The notes beneath the pieces are model-generated. The model saw only the letters and a list, made by a program, of their open reading frames with translations. It was not told where the DNA came from and did no database searches. Shown here one piece after another: positions 14,792-21,440 of a DNA stretch of 22,304 nucleotides. This stretch comes from Vulcanimicrobiota bacterium (GTDB lineage: Bacteria > Vulcanimicrobiota > Xenobia > Xenobiales > JADMJV01): contig JAEXNA010000146.1 of assembly GCA_023447635.1 (NCBI GenBank), forward strand, positions 1-22,304, written 5' to 3'. Numbering within the stretch: position 1 is the first letter of the stretch; each line of letters opens with the position of its first letter. The translations under genes were made by a program, and so were the position numbers.

Positions 14792-16720
14792 CTACCCCCC
14801 GCTGGATGCGCCGCCGTACAGCCGCAGCGCCTCGGTGGGCAGGATCTGCCCCTGTTGCACCAGCAGTCGGGCGAAGCTCTTGAAGGAGAACACCAGCCCG
14901 TTCGACACGGCCGCCTTACGCACCGCGTCGGCGGGCCGACGGTTACGCAGCATCTCGGCCAGGAAGCCGTTCAGCTGCACCAGTTCGAAAGAGGCGACGC
15001 GACCGCGCAGGCCGGTGCCGCGACACTGGGGGCAACCCGCTCCGTGGAAGTAGCGGTCGCTGCGGCTGCCCAGTCCCGCCTGCTCGAGCTGGCCAAGAAC
15101 GCTGGGGGAGGGGCTGTACTCGACTTTGCAGGATGAGCATATCCGACGCAAGAGCTGCTGTCCCATCAAAAGGCGCACGTTCTCCAGCCCGTTAAGAGCC
15201 GCCGGGTGACGCTCGGCCAATCCGGCCAGAGTCCCCAGGGGGTCGCCGCCGCGCAGCGTGGTCAACACGGTGAGACGGTCGTCGGCCAGCTCTAACAGCT
15301 GCCCCAGCTCCTTCTCTGGCGCCTCGTCGACGACCAGAGCGTCCGGCGCCTGGGCCATGGCCACCCGCAGATGGCGTCGCAGGTCGCGACCGGGATCCTC
15401 CGATCCGAACTCGGCGGGCAGGCGCACCTGGGCGACGCTATCGAGGGCCAGGAGCGGCTCCTGCTCCAGCGCGATCACGTTGGCGCTCTGGCCGTCCCCC
15501 TCCAACAGGCGCATCAGGGTGTACAGGGTGCTGCTTCGCCCTGAGCGGGCAGGCCCGACCAGGAGCAGTGCTCCGCCTCCAACCAGGGTCTTCTCGACCG
15601 TGCCCTGGAGCGCTTCGGTAGGCCACAGGTAGTTGGCGGCCGGAATGGCCCGGCGAGGGTCGGACAGGCTCAGGCTGTAGCGCTGCCCGCGCAGAGTCGG
15701 CAGGCGCGAGACCCCAAGCTGACAGCGCTTGCCGCCAGCCTGCAGGCTCAAACCTGCGACCTCGGCTCCACCCTCCTGGTCCCCGAACAGGCCGTCCAAC
15801 TGCTCTCCCAGCGCCTCCCGCTCCCACTCCTCCAGCTGAAGGTCCAGGCTGAACCCCTCGACCCCCACGGTGCCGGGGACGCGGAAGCTGAACTCCTGGC
15901 CGGAGCGCTCTACCAGCAGTCTGCCAGCAGCAGCGGCCTGCACCAACAGCCGAGAGAACGGCGCTGCCACCGGCTGTCCGTCGTCGAAATGGAACGCCAT
16001 CGGCAGACTCAGGGCAGGTTGGGCGGCCGGCTCGGGCCGATGACGGGTCAGGAACGCCTGGTAGTCCTCGCTGGCGCAGGCCACCGGCTGCAGCCCCAGG
16101 CCGGGAAGCTCTTTGCGCAGCGCCTGGGTGGCGGCCTGGTCGTGGGGACGGGTCATGGCCACCGTCAGGGTCGAGCCGTCCAGGCGGAGCGGGATCGCTT
16201 CGTACTTGCGCAGCAGCGCGTCGGGGAACGTGCCGTAGAGTTCGGGGTCGTACTGCAGCTCGTCGCCGCGCAGAAAGCGGAACCCAAGGTTGCCCATCTG
16301 CTGGTCCAGGCGATGGGCCAGATAGCGACTGATCTGCACGGCCACCGGCGGAATCTTCTCTAGCAGCGACTCGTACGAGGCCGAGGCCAGCACCACGCAG
16401 GCGGTATCTTCGAGCGTGCGGATGGTGGCAGCGCGGCGGCTGCCGTTGAGCAGAGACATCTCGCCAAAAAAATCTCCGGCGCTCAGCTGTCCCACTACCT
16501 GCTCGGTGCCGTTTTCGGGATCTTCTCGAACCACCGCCACCGAGCCCTTGGCCAGGATGTAGAGCTCACTCCCACCCTCACCCTGCCGCACCACCGTGGT
16601 GCGGGCCTCGAACAGGACCAGTTTGGTGACCCGGGCGATGACTTCCAGGTGGGCCGGTCGCATACCGGTGAAAAGGGCGGTGGTGCCCAGCAATTCCGCA
16701 ATGTTTCGTTGGTCGAGCAT
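14792..16720 (-). CDS. Cyclic-nucleotide-binding domain fused to a degenerate GspE/PilB-like ATPase
   Basis: The protein has 642 residues. Residues 1-140 form a cNMP-binding domain with a good phosphate-binding cassette, FFGEMSLLNGSRRAAT (84-99). Residues about 150-230 resemble an MshEN/T2SSE N-terminal segment. Residues 240-640 follow the type II secretion/type IV pilus ATPase fold. The Walker A reads GPARSGRSS (389-397), with Arg for the essential Lys; the Walker B region is DALVVDEAPEKE (460-471); the usual His-box TLHT is TTLR (487-490). The zinc-finger cysteines survive: C528, C531, C563 and C566, followed by GTGLRGR. It is probably a regulator rather than a motor, an inference from these losses. 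The ATG at 16720 has no clear ribosome-binding site. It is divergent from the TerB-like gene and 70 bases from the carboxypeptidase. Confidence 0.85.
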   Translation of the reverse strand: MLDQRNIAELLGTTALFTGMRPAHLEVIARVTKLVLFEARTTVVRQGEGGSELYILAKGSVAVVREDPENGTEQVVGQLSAGDFFGEMSLLNGSRRAATIRTLEDTACVVLASASYESLLEKIPPVAVQISRYLAHRLDQQMGNLGFRFLRGDELQYDPELYGTFPDALLRKYEAIPLRLDGSTLTVAMTRPHDQAATQALRKELPGLGLQPVACASEDYQAFLTRHRPEPAAQPALSLPMAFHFDDGQPVAAPFSRLLVQAAAAGRLLVERSGQEFSFRVPGTVGVEGFSLDLQLEEWEREALGEQLDGLFGDQEGGAEVAGLSLQAGGKRCQLGVSRLPTLRGQRYSLSLSDPRRAIPAANYLWPTEALQGTVEKTLVGGGALLLVGPARSGRSSTLYTLMRLLEGDGQSANVIALEQEPLLALDSVAQVRLPAEFGSEDPGRDLRRHLRVAMAQAPDALVVDEAPEKELGQLLELADDRLTVLTTLRGGDPLGTLAGLAERHPAALNGLENVRLLMGQQLLRRICSSCKVEYSPSPSVLGQLEQAGLGSRSDRYFHGAGCPQCRGTGLRGRVASFELVQLNGFLAEMLRNRRPADAVRKAAVSNGLVFSFKSFARLLVQQGQILPTEALRLYGGASSGG

Positions 16721-16799
16721 AGAACGGTTTTACGTAGCCGGCTCACCCGTCACCTTCCGCGAAGGAGCCCAACGCGTCCGGCTCAAAAGGAGCGTCCGC
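16721..16799. promoter_or_regulatory. Divergent intergenic region with a spaced direct repeat
   Basis: These 79 bases must carry transcription starts for the minus-strand cNMP/GspE-like gene and the plus-strand TerB-like gene. CCGGCTCA occurs twice in the same orientation, at 16738-16745 and 16778-16785, exactly 40 bases apart, about four helical turns. AAAAGGAG at 16785-16792 is the ribosome-binding site for the TerB-like gene. I see no defensible -35/-10 pair. Confidence 0.3.
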
Positions 16800-17384
16800 A
16801 TGAGTTCTTCTGATCCCTCCTCCAACAGCTACCGTGACGTGATCGCTGCCGTGGTCTTTTCCGCCGCCTGGGCCGACGGTAGCATCGGTGATGAAGAGAA
16901 GCAGGCGCTGGACCGCATCCTGATCCGGCTGGGCTACCAGCGATCCGAGGTGATGGCACGCATCGCCGAGGCGCTGCAGGGGCCTCAGCTGGACCCGATC
17001 GAGATCCCGGTCGAACCTCAGGCCGGCCTGATCATCATGCGCTACGCGCTGGCGGTGACCCTGGCCGACGGAATGCTGAGCCAGGACGAGGTGAACTTTC
17101 TGGTCAAACTGGCCGCCCATTTGGGGCTGGACTCGGCCACCATGAGCGCCCTGGGGCGCGAAGCCGAAACCTTGATCGGCGACCGTTCCGCTCGAGCGCC
17201 CGCTGGCATCGCCGAGCGGGTGGAGGCGCTGCTGCCCAAGGGCGGCCCGGTTCGCCTGCCCGAACAAGAGGTGCACCACGAACCGGCGGCCCGCGAGGGG
17301 ATCTCGGAGGACGCCGCCAGCCGCACGGCCTTATCGCGCCTGGTCTACCAGGGCGATGACTTCGGCGGGGCTATCGACCTTTAG
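16800..17384 (+). CDS. TerB-like (tellurite-resistance B fold) protein
   Basis: The protein has 194 residues. The helical TerB pattern is visible twice: AAWADGSIGDEEKQALDRIL (22-41) and TLADGMLSQDEVNFLVKLA (87-105). In each, an ADG turn is followed by acidic residues that can bind metal ions in TerB and TerB-like (DjlA-type) domains. The last 70 residues are less ordered and acidic. The ATG at 16800 has AAAAGGAG 7 bases upstream; the longer frame from 16596 merely overlaps the divergent gene. There are no tellurite genes around it, so the name indicates fold only; TerB-like domains are often regulatory or membrane-stress associated. It is divergent from the cNMP/GspE-like gene. Confidence 0.8.
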   Translation: MSSSDPSSNSYRDVIAAVVFSAAWADGSIGDEEKQALDRILIRLGYQRSEVMARIAEALQGPQLDPIEIPVEPQAGLIIMRYALAVTLADGMLSQDEVNFLVKLAAHLGLDSATMSALGREAETLIGDRSARAPAGIAERVEALLPKGGPVRLPEQEVHHEPAAREGISEDAASRTALSRLVYQGDDFGGAIDL

Positions 17385-17539
17385 TATCTAAAGTTGACCG
17401 AAAGGTCGGGAAATTCCAGATCGGTCCCACCTGCTCCGTGTAGGAAGCGTAGGATGTTCTCTTCCACTCGGCTCCGCCAGGCCTCTCCCCCTCAACCTCC
17501 CACCCAGGGACCCTTTCCTCGAGAGCCGAAGGCGCCCCG
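17385..17539. promoter_or_regulatory. Leader of the transporter/urocanase-like operon, with a dyad
   Basis: This is a 155-base gap without a gene. TTGACC at 17394-17399 resembles a -35 box, but no good -10 follows at the usual distance. GACCGA (17396-17401) and TCGGTC (17421-17426) form a 6-base dyad; the first arm can alternatively pair locally as GACC-GAAA-GGTC (17396-17407), a GNRA-type tetraloop hairpin. The remainder is pyrimidine-rich. AAGG at 17529-17532 precedes the GTG start by 7 bases. This is the likely control region for the operon to its right. Confidence 0.35.
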
Positions 17540-18265
17540 GTGATTGCCTTTGACGGAGTGACCAAGGTCTACGGGGGACGGACCGTCTTGTACCCCACCA
17601 CGCTCAAGGTCGAGCAGGGCGAGAGTCTGGCCCTGATCGGGACCAGCGGCTGCGGGAAATCGACCCTTCTACGCCTGGTCATCGGGCTGATCCAGCCCGA
17701 CGGCGGCACCGTCTCTTTGGACGGCACGGTCCTGTCGCCGGCCAACCTTCGCGAGGTTCGCTTACGGATGGGCTACGTGATCCAGGACGGTGGGCTGTTC
17801 CCGCATCTGACTTCGGCTCAGAACGTGACCCTGGTGGCCAAGCAGCAAGGCTGGGACGCGACCCGGATGAAGGCGCGGATGGAAGAGTTGGCCGCCCTGG
17901 TTCACCTGCCCCCGGACCTGCTGCCCCGCTTCCCCGCCGAACTGAGCGGAGGCCAGCGCCAGCGGGTGGGGATCATGCGGGCGCTGATGCTCGACCCCCA
18001 GGTGCTGCTGATGGACGAGCCGATGGGAGCCTTGGACCCGGTGGTAAGAAAGAGTATGCAGCAAGAGCTCAAGAGCATTTTTGCGAGCCTGGGCAAGACG
18101 GTCATTGTGGTCACCCACGATATGGGCGAGGCGGCCTTTCTGGGCGACACCGTGGCGCTGATGAGCGGCGGGAAGATCATCCAGCGAGGCACCCTGCAAG
18201 AGCTTCAGGAGCGCCCCGCCGACCCGTTCGTGACGGAGTTTTTGAACACGGAGATGGGACACTGA
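17540..18265 (+). CDS. ABC transporter ATPase of the OpuC/OsmV (quaternary-amine, QAT) family
   Basis: The ATP-hydrolysing subunit of an importer, 241 residues and fully equipped: Walker A GTSGCGKST (34-42), Q-loop VIQDGGLFPHLT (80-91, Q82), signature LSGGQRQRVG (135-144), Walker B VLLMDEP (155-161) with ALDP, and the switch histidine VTHD (H193). The sequence is of the glycine-betaine/choline/ergothioneine group. The C-terminal CBS regulatory domains of OpuA/OpuC-type ATPases are absent, as in several short members. It starts at GTG 17540. Its stop shares one base with the next start (TGATG), so it is coupled to the fused permease/binding protein. The family call is firm; the substrate is inferred from downstream enzymes. 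Confidence 0.92.
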   Translation: MIAFDGVTKVYGGRTVLYPTTLKVEQGESLALIGTSGCGKSTLLRLVIGLIQPDGGTVSLDGTVLSPANLREVRLRMGYVIQDGGLFPHLTSAQNVTLVAKQQGWDATRMKARMEELAALVHLPPDLLPRFPAELSGGQRQRVGIMRALMLDPQVLLMDEPMGALDPVVRKSMQQELKSIFASLGKTVIVVTHDMGEAAFLGDTVALMSGGKIIQRGTLQELQERPADPFVTEFLNTEMGH

Positions 18266-19755
18266 TGCGCTGCTTGTTGACTCTTTTGATCGGTCTCGGG
18301 CTCGCTTTGGGGGCGCTGGCCCAGCCTGCCGAGACGGTCAAGATCGGCTCCAAGGCGTTCCCCGAATCGTGGGTGCTGGGAGAGGCGATGGTCGCGCTGG
18401 CTCGCGACGCCGGAGCCGCCGTGTCTTATGACAAGAACCTGGGCGCCACCGAGGTGATCTTCCAGGCTTTGCGGCAGGGAAAGATCGACATCTACCCCGA
18501 GTACGCCGGCACCATCAAGAAGATCTTTCTCAAGAACCTCAAGAACCCCAGCGACGCCGACGTCTTGTCGGCGCTGGCCGCGGACGGGATCGGGATGAGC
18601 TATCCGCTGGGGTTCAACAACGGTTTTGCTATGGCGGTGCCCAAGGATAGCAAGCTGAAGACGCTGTCGGACCTGGCCGCCCACCCCGAACTTCGCATCG
18701 CCATGAGCGGAGAGTTCCGCGCTCGCCAGGACGGCTGGCCGCTGCTGGTCGAGAGCTACGGGATGAAGCCGAAGTCGGTGCTCGAGCTTCAGCACGAGCT
18801 GTGCTATTCGGCCATCGCCGCCCGCGAGGTCGACGTGATCAACGTTTACACCACGGACGGTCAGGTCAGCAAACTGGGACTGCGCGCTTTAGAGGACGAC
18901 CGCGAGGCGTTCCCTCGCTACGACGCGGTGTATCTGTACCGAGCCGATCTGCCGTCGCGCTCGCCCAAAGCGTGGGCCGCGCTCAACGGGCTGGTCGGGG
19001 CGATTTCGGACCAGCAGATGAGCCAGGCCAACGCGCTTCAGGTGGTCGACAAGAAGGGCGACAAGGCGGCAGCAGAGTCGTTGCTGGCAGCGGTCTTGCC
19101 GCGACGCGGACAGGCGCCAGAGGCCAGCGTGGTCGATAGCTCCTGGAACTGGAGCGCGCTGGCGGCCAACCTGCAGCGCCATCTCGAGTTGGTGATCGGG
19201 TCGCTGGCCATCGCTATCGCCATCGGAATCCCGATGGGCGTGGTGGCTTCGAAGTCTCGCAGCCTGGCTACCCTGACTCTGTCGGTCACCGGGCTGCTGC
19301 AAACGGTGCCGTCGCTGGCGCTGCTGGCTTTTCTTATCCCGTTCCTCGGGGTGGGAGTGAAAGCTGCTCTGGTGGCGCTGGTGGTCTATAGCCTGTTACC
19401 GATCGTGCGCAACACCTACACCGGGTTAACCACCCTGCCGGGAAACCTCAGCGAGGCGGCTGAGGCGATCGGACTGACCCCGCGCTCTCAGCTGTTCTGG
19501 GTCCGACTGCCGATGGCCTCGCCTTCGATTCTGGCGGGTATCAAAACCAGCGCGGTGATCAATGTGGGGACGGCCACGCTGGCGGCTCTGGTGGGGGCCG
19601 GAGGGCTGGGGCAGCCAATCATCCAGGGCATCCAACTGCTGGACCACAACCTGATCCTGCAGGGCGCTATCCCGGCGGCCCTGCTGGCCCTGGTGGTCCA
19701 GGCGGCCTTCGATGGGTTGGAGAGGTTTGTCGTGCCTCGAGGATTAAGGCTGTAA
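18265..19755 (+). CDS. Fused substrate-binding protein and permease of a QAT-family ABC importer
   Basis: The protein has 496 residues. A signal peptide (1-19, cleavage near ALA-QPAE) leads into an OpuC/ProX-type binding domain (about 24-290) with IGSKAFPESWVLGEAM, DIYPEYAGT (75-83) and VYTTDGQ (194-200). The permease domain follows (about 300-490): several membrane helices and the EAA loop EAAEAIGLTPRSQLFWVRLP (397-416) that contacts the ATPase. Known fused members such as OpuABC, BilEB and EgtU, as I recall, place the permease first and the binding domain last; here the order is reversed. Relatives import glycine betaine, choline, bile acids or ergothioneine. It sits between the ATPase gene (1-base overlap) and the urocanase-like gene (3-base gap), so the substrate is probably what that enzyme pathway degrades. 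Confidence 0.92.
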   Translation: MRCLLTLLIGLGLALGALAQPAETVKIGSKAFPESWVLGEAMVALARDAGAAVSYDKNLGATEVIFQALRQGKIDIYPEYAGTIKKIFLKNLKNPSDADVLSALAADGIGMSYPLGFNNGFAMAVPKDSKLKTLSDLAAHPELRIAMSGEFRARQDGWPLLVESYGMKPKSVLELQHELCYSAIAAREVDVINVYTTDGQVSKLGLRALEDDREAFPRYDAVYLYRADLPSRSPKAWAALNGLVGAISDQQMSQANALQVVDKKGDKAAAESLLAAVLPRRGQAPEASVVDSSWNWSALAANLQRHLELVIGSLAIAIAIGIPMGVVASKSRSLATLTLSVTGLLQTVPSLALLAFLIPFLGVGVKAALVALVVYSLLPIVRNTYTGLTTLPGNLSEAAEAIGLTPRSQLFWVRLPMASPSILAGIKTSAVINVGTATLAALVGAGGLGQPIIQGIQLLDHNLILQGAIPAALLALVVQAAFDGLERFVVPRGLRL

Positions 19756-19758
19756 ACT

Positions 19759-21387
19759 ATGGAGCAGAGAGTGCTGGCCCAGCGGGGCCCCGAGCTGAGA
19801 TGCAAAGGCTGGCGACAGGAAGCGCTGCTGCGCCTGCTCGAGAACGTCCTCGAAAACGGCGAGCGTCCGGAAGATCTGATCGTCTACGCGTCGCTGGCCA
19901 AGGCTAGTCGCGATTGGGACAGCTACCGGTTGACGGTGAAGGCGCTGCAGGAGTTGGAGGAAGACCAGACGCTGGTCATCCAGTCGGGCAAGCCCATCGG
20001 GGTGATGCGCACTCACGCGAAGGCGCCTCTGGTGTTGATGGCCACCTGCAACCTGGTCGGTCGCTGGGCCACCAGCGAGAACTTTTACCAGATGCGCGAT
20101 AAGGGGCTGATCATCTGGGGCGGACTGACCGCCGCTGCCTGGCAGTACATCGGGTCGCAGGGCGTGATCCAGGGCACCTACGAAATTTTCCAGACCATCG
20201 CCGAGCGCCACTTCGGAGGCAGCCTGAGCGGTCGCTTCGTGCTGACGGCCGGGCTGGGTGGGATGGGCGGAGCCCAGCCCCTGGCCGGGGTGATGGCCGG
20301 GGCGGCCATCCTGACGGTGGAGGCCGACGAGGCGGCGATCGACAAGCGGATGAGCCGCGGCTACCTGCAGCGCAAGACGTCGTCGCTCGACGAGGCTTTG
20401 GCCTGGGTGGAGGAGGCGCGGGCGTCTGGAGAGGCTTTGTCGGTAGGCCTGCTTGCCAACGCGGCCGATGTCTATCCCGAGATTTTGCAGCGCGGCTTGA
20501 TCCCCGATGTGGTGACCGACCAGACGGCGGCTCACGACCTGCGCTACGGCTATCTGCCCCAGGGCTACACCATCGCGCGCTGGCATGAAGAGCGGGAGAG
20601 CAACCCCGGCGGCGTGGTCGCCCAGGCGGGAGCCTCTATCGCTCGACAGGTGAAAGCGATGCTGGCTTTCAAGGCGGCGGGTGCGGTGGTCTTCGATAAC
20701 GGCAACAACATTCGCAGCCAGGCGACCGAGTACGGCGTCGAGGGCGCTTTCGATATCGACATTTTCACCGAGGCGTTCCTGCGCCCGCTGTTCTGTCAGG
20801 GGATCGGCCCGTTCCGCTGGATTGCCCTCTCGGGCGAGGTGTCCGACATCGCCCGCATCGACCGGCTTTTGCTGGAAGAGTTCCCGGATAACGCTCGGGC
20901 CCGACGCTGGATTGAACTGGCCCGGACGGTCCCGGTCGAGGGGCTTCCCGCGCGCATCGCCTGGCTGGGCCACGGCGAGCGGACGCGTTTGGCCTTGCGG
21001 GTCAACGAGTTAGTGGCCGCTGGCGAACTGGCCGCGCCGGTCGCCTTCACCCGCGACCACCTCGACGCGGCCTCGATGACCCATCCGAACATCATGACCG
21101 AGGCGATGAAGGACGGAAGCGACGCGGTGTCCGACTGGCCGCTGCTGAACGCTTTGCTCAACTGCTCTTCCCAGGCCGACCTGGTGGCTATCCATTCGGG
21201 CGGAGGCGGCTACGCGGGCTATATGACATCGGCCGGAGTGACGCTGGTAGCCGACGGTACGGCCGAGGCGGCCGAGCGGTTGCAGCTTTGCCTGAACAAC
21301 GACACCGGGCTGGGCGTGCTGCGCTACGCCGATGCGGGCTACGACGAGGCTCTGGCGACGGCGAAAGAGGCCGGGCTGGGGCTGTGA
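19759..21387 (+). CDS. Urocanate hydratase (HutU) family enzyme, candidate thiourocanate hydratase
   Basis: The protein has 542 residues, full length for urocanase, an NAD-dependent hydratase. The fold signatures are intact: QSGKPIGV (75-82), YIGSQGVIQGTYE (130-142), the NAD loop GLGGMGGAQ (165-173), VTDQTAAHD (252-260) and RDHLD (432-436). Several usually conserved sites differ: YGGxGKAARNW is YASLAKASRDW (43-53), YGQMTAGSW is WGGLTAAAW (120-128), FDYGNN is FDNGNN (312-317), the PARICW cysteine is Ala (A401), and the HHGGGVGMG region is HSGGGGYAGYMTSAG (479-493). These changes are why I favour a related substrate such as thiourocanate over urocanate. No histidine-utilisation genes are adjacent. 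It starts 4 bases after the transporter stop; AAGG at 19745-19748 may serve as ribosome-binding site. Confidence 0.88.
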   Translation: MEQRVLAQRGPELRCKGWRQEALLRLLENVLENGERPEDLIVYASLAKASRDWDSYRLTVKALQELEEDQTLVIQSGKPIGVMRTHAKAPLVLMATCNLVGRWATSENFYQMRDKGLIIWGGLTAAAWQYIGSQGVIQGTYEIFQTIAERHFGGSLSGRFVLTAGLGGMGGAQPLAGVMAGAAILTVEADEAAIDKRMSRGYLQRKTSSLDEALAWVEEARASGEALSVGLLANAADVYPEILQRGLIPDVVTDQTAAHDLRYGYLPQGYTIARWHEERESNPGGVVAQAGASIARQVKAMLAFKAAGAVVFDNGNNIRSQATEYGVEGAFDIDIFTEAFLRPLFCQGIGPFRWIALSGEVSDIARIDRLLLEEFPDNARARRWIELARTVPVEGLPARIAWLGHGERTRLALRVNELVAAGELAAPVAFTRDHLDAASMTHPNIMTEAMKDGSDAVSDWPLLNALLNCSSQADLVAIHSGGGGYAGYMTSAGVTLVADGTAEAAERLQLCLNNDTGLGVLRYADAGYDEALATAKEAGLGL

Positions 21388-21440
21388 GTTTTCCGCCTCT
21401 TTGAGGATTTCGACCTTATATCAGACAAGGAGAGACGACG

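Noticed and set aside
16800..17384. Tellurite-resistance locus
   Set aside because: Only a TerB-like fold is present; no TerC, TerD or TerA companions are nearby.
19759..21387. Ordinary histidine-utilisation (hut) locus
   Set aside because: No hutH, hutI, hutG or hutC is seen in the window, the neighbour is a DUF917 protein, and the conserved active-site motifs deviate. It stays possible if hut genes lie just beyond the right edge.
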